Assembly: GCA_949127775.1 (NCBI GenBank)
Contig: CASBQF010000039.1
Span: 1-36,087 of the forward strand
DNA: 36,087 bases
Source of the DNA: Oscillatoriales cyanobacterium PMM_0080
GTDB lineage: Bacteria > Cyanobacteriota > Cyanobacteriia > Cyanobacteriales > Microcoleaceae
Direction: 5' to 3'
Below, in pieces: positions 31,727 to 36,087 of the stretch; the first letter of the stretch is position 1; the number at the start of each line of letters is the position of its first letter. A model generated the notes under the pieces. That model saw nothing but the letters and a program-made list of their open reading frames with translations. It was not told where the DNA came from and made no database searches. Made by a program: the position numbers and the translations under genes.

Positions 31727-33328
31727 TTAAATGACAAAAGGTTCGATCGCGATTTCCTGCCATTTCCCCTCAAATCGTTCGACAACCAAAGGTCTGACTC
31801 GGAATTTGGGGGGAGTCCCGTCAAGAACATCAATCCGCAAACACGAATAAGGGCGGCGTTTGTGGGAACCTTCACCACTGCGGCCGACAAATAGCAAAGA
31901 TTCCGCTACCTGCGGGCCCGCAGTTTCAGCACCAGCCTCCCGTGCCAACCGATAAGCTTCCGGGCTCGATGGTTCTTGCAACACCGGCCCTTCCGGGCGC
32001 TGGCGCCGCAGACTGTGCCCGCTTCCCCCGCAGACAATCCAATTAATCCCAGAGTCCCCATGTCCAGTATCCCCAGTGCGCAGGTATTCCAAACAGTGGG
32101 CGTGGCCTGTGAGCACCAAATCTACTAGGGGACAGCCCCGCGCCTCCTTCCCAACTGCATCCGCCACCGCGTCGAGTACCTCGCGCAAACGCCACCGCAC
32201 CGCCAAAGTTTGAGCTTGATTCCACTTTGTCGCCTCGGTGACGTAGGGGGGATGGTGCAGATAAATTACTCGCCCCCGCACCTCTGAATCGGCCCAAGAT
32301 GCAATCAGTCTTTGTTTCAGCCATTCGAGTTGTTCGACATCGGTGGTTGCGGTTCTGTCGGGCGACAGTTGTTTGTCAATATCCATCTGCATTTCGTCAA
32401 CTTGTGCTAATTTGGCGGTCAAGTCGTCTAGCTGTTCGGCGTCCTCGGGAATTTCGGGGTTTAGCCGATCGGACATTTCGAGCATTTCCAATTTTTCTTG
32501 TTCCAACTTTTCCCTCTCAAGTTCCAAATTTTGGCGGCGAATGTCGCCCTGTTTGGTTTTCGGGATCGGCAACGGTTCGTTGAAAGTATTGGAGTCGAGG
32601 GCGAAGAAGTCGATGCCGCCGCTGCGAAATGTGTAATAGCGGTTGGGTAAGCGGGTAAAGCGTCCGGGTTGGTAGCGGAGGCAGCGGCCTGTGCTGGTGC
32701 TGGCGGTGTAGTGGGTGTCTAGGTGGCGATCGAGCTCTCCGGGCAGTTTGTGAGCTTGCAGGTAGTCGAGAAACGCTTTAGCGTAGGCATTTCCGCGATC
32801 GGAACCGTGCCAGCCGACATCGAGATCCAACTTGGAACCCAACAGCTTCCGCAGCGGCAAAGCTGTCGCCGAGAGAAGGCCGTAGAGTACGGGCAAGTCG
32901 TAGTAGTCGTGGTTTCCCGGTACTGGCAAAAACGGAAAGTTGAACACCATGCGATCGTACGCAATCCGAGAGGGTTGCTCGCCACCGACGAGAAACTCTC
33001 GGTAGGGGCGAATAAAGTTTCGCAAGTAATATTCGCTGGAACCGACGAGATAAACTACATCGCCCGTGTGGATGACGAAACGGCAACTTTCGCGTTCCGA
33101 GATCATTTGTTGGGCAACCTGCCGTTGGGGGTTGTGGCCCCGGTGGTTGCCCGTGCCGCTGTCGCCTAGAACTAAAAATGAAAACTCTGGGGAGTCATCG
33201 GTTCGATCGTCCAAAACCATGCGAGTTTGGTCGATTCCCCGATCGGCGATCGACTTTTCTTGCCATCGCACCCGCTCGTTCATCTTGCGAATTTTGACGA
33301 TTATCCGCGGATCGGACACGAATTTCAC
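31727..33328 (-). CDS. Metallophosphoesterase with inserted coiled coil
   Basis: The 533-residue protein from a GTG at 33328 carries all calcineurin-like metallophosphoesterase motifs: LGDSG (54-58), HTGDVVYL (about 87-94), GNHDYYD (138-144), YLHHPP (356-361) and TGHAHCLEY (407-415), so both metal sites should be made. AGGTGGT precedes the GTG; the ATG at 33283 is an alternative. Residues about 265-325 form a highly charged coiled coil (QNLELEREKLEQEKLEMLEM) inserted between catalytic motifs, with an aspartate/glutamate-rich follow-up. The insertion is unusual. There is no signal peptide, so it is likely cytoplasmic. The substrate is unknown; purple-acid-like, cyclic-nucleotide or nucleic-acid phosphodiesterases are all possible. 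Confidence 0.9.
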   Translation of the reverse strand: MKFVSDPRIIVKIRKMNERVRWQEKSIADRGIDQTRMVLDDRTDDSPEFSFLVLGDSGTGNHRGHNPQRQVAQQMISERESCRFVIHTGDVVYLVGSSEYYLRNFIRPYREFLVGGEQPSRIAYDRMVFNFPFLPVPGNHDYYDLPVLYGLLSATALPLRKLLGSKLDLDVGWHGSDRGNAYAKAFLDYLQAHKLPGELDRHLDTHYTASTSTGRCLRYQPGRFTRLPNRYYTFRSGGIDFFALDSNTFNEPLPIPKTKQGDIRRQNLELEREKLEQEKLEMLEMSDRLNPEIPEDAEQLDDLTAKLAQVDEMQMDIDKQLSPDRTATTDVEQLEWLKQRLIASWADSEVRGRVIYLHHPPYVTEATKWNQAQTLAVRWRLREVLDAVADAVGKEARGCPLVDLVLTGHAHCLEYLRTGDTGHGDSGINWIVCGGSGHSLRRQRPEGPVLQEPSSPEAYRLAREAGAETAGPQVAESLLFVGRSGEGSHKRRPYSCLRIDVLDGTPPKFRVRPLVVERFEGKWQEIAIEPFVI

Positions 33329-33763
33329 ACCACCTAGTCTCCCAAATTGCTGAGTTCTTAATTAATAGTGCAGCGGGCGATCGAGTTTTTACATCTGTCT
33401 AAAAGCTGAAAATCGATCTGCCGAAAGCGTGCGGGGGCTAAAAACGATGATAAAAATTGCTTTTGTTGCGGGAATCGCCGCAAATTTTGAATTGAGAATT
33501 CTCCCCAATCAGTCTCTTCCCCTCATCCTCTCTTCCCCTCTGTCTTTTAGCCCTCGACCAGACTAAGCTGTTCGACATTCAAACTGCACTATTTGTCGCT
33601 CAGACCCCATACTGTAAAGGGTTCAAGCAAGAAATTTAAATGACTAACAGCTTATTCACATTTCTAATTTTTGAGCGACCAACGATGGTACAATTGCAGC
33701 CCGTTTTGATACCATTCAATAAGGCGTGCGAGACAATCAGGGGAATGCACTGGAGGTGCGTAA
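33329..33763. other. Divergent intergenic region, no gene seen
   Basis: The 435-base spacer separates two divergent genes and should hold promoters for both. Bases 33480-33550 are pyrimidine-rich (CCCAATCAGTCTCTTCCCCT). A good Shine-Dalgarno GGAGGT at 33752-33757 precedes the ATG at 33764. The plus-strand frame 33640-33930 overlaps that start and is a shadow. No family A-E repeat or RNA gene is seen. Confidence 0.5.
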
Positions 33764-35128
33764 ATGGAGCTTTTCGGAGAACAAAAACGGTGTTTGGATT
33801 GTTTGGTCAACTCGATCGAGCAATTGGGTGGTCGAGTAGACATTGCGAAACTGGAGCAGATAGCCGAGCTAATCATTCAAACGATGAGAGGGCCTTGGCG
33901 CTACTTTCACACGTCGGAACACATCTTTGAGGTCGGGGGGTCGATCGATCCGATCGAGGTGCTCTCTGCCCTGTTTCACGACCTTGTATACGTGCAAGTC
34001 GATCAGGGCGTGAGTTTCAATATCAGTAGCGCCCTTTGTCCCTTTGTCAAAGAAGTGCGATCGCAATTAGCGATCAAAGATACAACCGAACTGCCCGATG
34101 ATGCCATGTATCAACTCGTGGCTTCAATATTTGGGTTTGCTCCCGGTAAGACTCTCTCTCCATTTGCCGGTCAAAACGAATTTTTGAGTGCCGTGATTGC
34201 TGCCAAATCTTTGGAACCTTTCTTGTCGGCTAGTGCGATCGGTCAAATCGCCGCCTGCATCGAAGCTACTATTCCTTTTCGTCCGGTTGCGCCAAGTGGC
34301 TTAAGCGCGATCGAGCTTTTGCATCATCGATTGGTAACTATAAATCGCGATTTTGATTTCCGATGGACTGATGCCGAAACCGCAGAAATTGTCAAGCGTT
34401 CTGTCAGGTTAGCCAATCGGGATGTCGAGAATTTCGCCTCTCCAAATTCCTCTAATTTCTTAGACAATACCTGGAATTTGATGCCGGAAACCAACCACGA
34501 ATTGAGCAACGTCAATTCCTATACTGTTGGTGGATATCGCCGCTCTCTGCAAAAAATGGAAGGATTTTTGAACTTCCTCAAGCCCGAACTGGTTTTCCAA
34601 CAGTTTATGCAAGAACCGGAGGATGAAACCTATACTAACATGATTCACCAAACTCAAAAAAATATCGCAGTTGCCAAACTTTATTTGGGTATTAAGCTAA
34701 TTACTATCGCCATTTTAGAAGCTCTTTCTTACCGCTTGGGGCGCGACATTCCGCTTTCAACTATGATGGGAGAATTGCGCGTACCTGGATTTAAAGCATC
34801 GGTTTTAGAAGATTATTTGCCCAACCGACAAATCGCCTACCCCTTAGAAAGTCAGTTAGAAAAAGAGGTTTTAAATTTATTAGCAATCGGACGCAATCAA
34901 GAATCTCCCTATGATATTAAAAACTCTCCCGTAGCTACATTTATTATCAAATCTATCGGCTTTGCTGAAACAGAAAACTTTTTGAAGAAAGCTCAAGAGT
35001 TTTTTGCCGGTCATATTTCGTCAGAAGAGTTTCTGTCTTACTGCGCTCCCGATGTCATCGACACTATCTCTGCGGGAGTTATGAAACTCTTTGACAGCAG
35101 GAAGACGGCTTTAGGCAAAGTTAAATGA
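33764..35128 (+). CDS. Predicted HD-superfamily phosphohydrolase-like protein
   Basis: The 454-residue protein begins MELFGEQKRCLDCLVNSIEQ. GPWRYFHTSEHIFEVGG (43-59) and VLSALFHDLVYVQVDQG (66-82) match the H...HD pattern of HD-type metal phosphohydrolases (H49, H53, H72, D73), so a metal site is plausible. A second half (about 280-454) is helical with no recognised domain. Predicted metal-dependent HD proteins of this sort often act on nucleotides, but no substrate is indicated. GGAGGT at 33752-33757 supports the start. The protein is longer than the usual 200-residue small HD proteins, and the second half may regulate it. Confidence 0.8.
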   Translation: MELFGEQKRCLDCLVNSIEQLGGRVDIAKLEQIAELIIQTMRGPWRYFHTSEHIFEVGGSIDPIEVLSALFHDLVYVQVDQGVSFNISSALCPFVKEVRSQLAIKDTTELPDDAMYQLVASIFGFAPGKTLSPFAGQNEFLSAVIAAKSLEPFLSASAIGQIAACIEATIPFRPVAPSGLSAIELLHHRLVTINRDFDFRWTDAETAEIVKRSVRLANRDVENFASPNSSNFLDNTWNLMPETNHELSNVNSYTVGGYRRSLQKMEGFLNFLKPELVFQQFMQEPEDETYTNMIHQTQKNIAVAKLYLGIKLITIAILEALSYRLGRDIPLSTMMGELRVPGFKASVLEDYLPNRQIAYPLESQLEKEVLNLLAIGRNQESPYDIKNSPVATFIIKSIGFAETENFLKKAQEFFAGHISSEEFLSYCAPDVIDTISAGVMKLFDSRKTALGKVK

Positions 35129-35206
35129 GCTTCACTAAACTATTTCTTAGCAGATGTTTACAAACTCATTCCTGGACGCAGAACTTAATTCTGTAGGGTG
35201 CGCAAT

Positions 35207-35378
35207 CAGGGCTGTTTCATTCTCAAGAAAACAATAATTCTGTAGGGGTCGTGGATGGTGCGTGCCGACCCTCTTAATCGACGATTTTGCACGTGCTTCA
35301 GAGCTCGGGCGGGCACGGGGGCACCGCCCCTACAAGAGCACGGGGGCACCGCCCCTACAAGAGAATGAAACAGCCCTG
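35207..35378. mobile_element. MITE-like element, copy 2
   Basis: This 172 bp element has perfect 18 bp terminal inverted repeats (CAGGGCTGTTTCATTCTC at 35207-35224 and complement 35361-35378). Flanking 10-mers are GGTGCGCAAT (35197-35206) and GGTGCGCATT (35379-35388), a target duplication with one mismatch. It interrupts, or sits at, a GGTGCGC(AT)TGCGCACC palindrome. The interior includes TGTAGGGG and GTGCCGACCCT shared with copy 1, and a 25 bp tandem duplication (35313-35337, 35338-35362). No coding capacity. Inserted about 80 bases after the HD gene stop. Confidence 0.87.
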
Positions 35379-35480
35379 GGTGCGCATTGCGCACCTTGTC
35401 ACTATTAAAACAAGACTATTCATTACTCGAATTCTCTTCCTTCCAGGTAGAGATCGCCCTCAACTGTCAACTGTCAACCG

Positions 35481-35879
35481 TCAATCTGTTCTTTCAATGA
35501 CGATCGTCAGATGAGCGACTAATGCACCGATCGCCCCTACTGCTGCAATCACTGGAAACAAAGTCGCACTGATGACTCCGCCGACTACTCCCACCGTCAG
35601 AGGAACTTCTACCAAGATCCGTCCTTCTTCATTTTTGATAATCAGGCGACGGATACTCCCTTCGTGAATCAGTTCCTTAACTTTAGAAACCAAATCATCG
35701 CCGTTAATCTTTAACTCCTCGACGCTAACTTTTTCCTGAGTATAGACAGGAGTTTGTAAAGGAATCGATTCAAAGTTAACCTCAGTAACTTTTTGGGCCG
35801 AAACTGTTCCAGATACAGGTATTGATTCGAGTTCTCTTGTCCCGACTGGTTCTTGTTCGCGATCTGTAGGTGTGTCCAT
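35481..35879 (-). CDS. DUF4342 family protein
   Basis: The 132-residue protein has a variable N-terminal half and the DUF4342 core: EELKINGDDLVSKVKELIHE, then GSIRRLIIKNEEGRILVEVP, then a hydrophobic glycine/alanine stretch (about 93-122, LTVGVVGGVISATLFPVIAA). The hydrophobic stretch could span a membrane. Members are widespread in cyanobacteria and other bacteria; function is not known. AAGGAG is present just before the ATG. Confidence 0.88.
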   Translation of the reverse strand: MDTPTDREQEPVGTRELESIPVSGTVSAQKVTEVNFESIPLQTPVYTQEKVSVEELKINGDDLVSKVKELIHEGSIRRLIIKNEEGRILVEVPLTVGVVGGVISATLFPVIAAVGAIGALVAHLTIVIERTD

Positions 35880-35995
35880 TTTTTGTTCTCCTTTGAGGTA
35901 AAAGTATTTTTGTATAGAATTACCTAGTCAAGATAACACGCAACTTTTGGTCAATAAATCATTCTTTTGGGTGATCTTAAGGCATTCTTGACCTC

Positions 35996-36060
35996 AGAAA
36001 CCGGGTTTCTAGGAAAATTTTTGGTAACTCAATGAAAAAAATCGTAGAAGCCCGGTTTCT
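35996..36060. repeat. AGAAACCGGGTTTCT inverted repeat
   Basis: A 15 bp palindrome at 35996-36010 and its near-copy AGAAGCCCGGTTTCT at 36046-36060 bracket an AT-rich centre. The same family at 22809-22873 follows the ABC exporter. It lies in the 208-base spacer upstream of the DUF4342 gene at the window edge, where nothing else is recognisable. Confidence 0.75.
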
Positions 36061-36087
36061 CCCCCCACCTCTGGCCACCCCCACTCC

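Noticed and set aside
33640-33930. Plus-strand frame overlapping the HD-protein start
   Set aside because: It overlaps the confidently supported gene at 33764 in another frame and has no recognisable pattern.

Overview
The window comes from a cyanobacterium, most likely a filamentous non-heterocystous form of the Microcoleus/Oscillatoria type. The evidence is dense HIP1 palindromes (GCGATCGC and its core CGATCG) inside and between genes, a cyanobacterial gene complement (DUF3891, DUF4342, NACHT-WD40, CHASE cyclase, multi-PAS kinase, many Uma2 and toxin-antitoxin genes), and many gene-poor spacers filled with short palindromic repeats. The genus is inference. No tRNA, rRNA, CRISPR array, phage module or complete insertion sequence was recognised.

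Layout. 1-6.3 kb: a truncated Uma2 gene, a CHASE-domain adenylate cyclase and a soluble LOV/PAS histidine kinase, all on the minus strand. 6.3-11.1 kb: an SbcC-type SMC nuclease subunit, then two toxin-antitoxin pairs (MazF/PemK-like and PIN/VapC-like). 11.3-13.5 kb: a secreted or outer-membrane protein divergent from a lone cyclic-nucleotide-binding-fold protein. 13.8-15.2 kb: a photolyase/cryptochrome split into two genes, one with the FAD domain and one with the Rossmann-like antenna domain; the FAD half has four cysteines placed like those of the [4Fe-4S] photolyases. 15.4-22.8 kb: ribD, a membrane protein, a repeat/PPC protein, a Tat-exported flavin amine oxidase, a small secreted protein and an ABC exporter whose ATPase domain carries an in-frame copy of a dispersed repeat. 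23-28.7 kb: Uma2, two orphan antitoxin-like genes and a 1485-residue NACHT protein with a degenerate nuclease-like domain and 14 WD40 repeats. 29.2-35.9 kb: a RemA-like DUF370 protein, a lipid kinase, DUF3891, a metallophosphoesterase with a coiled-coil insertion, an HD-domain protein and DUF4342.

The genes do not form one pathway. Recurring themes are signalling (cAMP synthesis, a cNMP-fold protein, a light-sensor kinase), flavin and light biology (ribD divergent from the split photolyase, LOV kinase, flavin oxidase) and genome conflict (TA pairs, Uma2, NACHT). The most striking non-coding signal is the repeats: a MITE-like element present twice with 17-18 bp terminal inverted repeats and 10 bp target duplications, palindromes inserted inside palindromes, and one repeat family that has entered a coding sequence.
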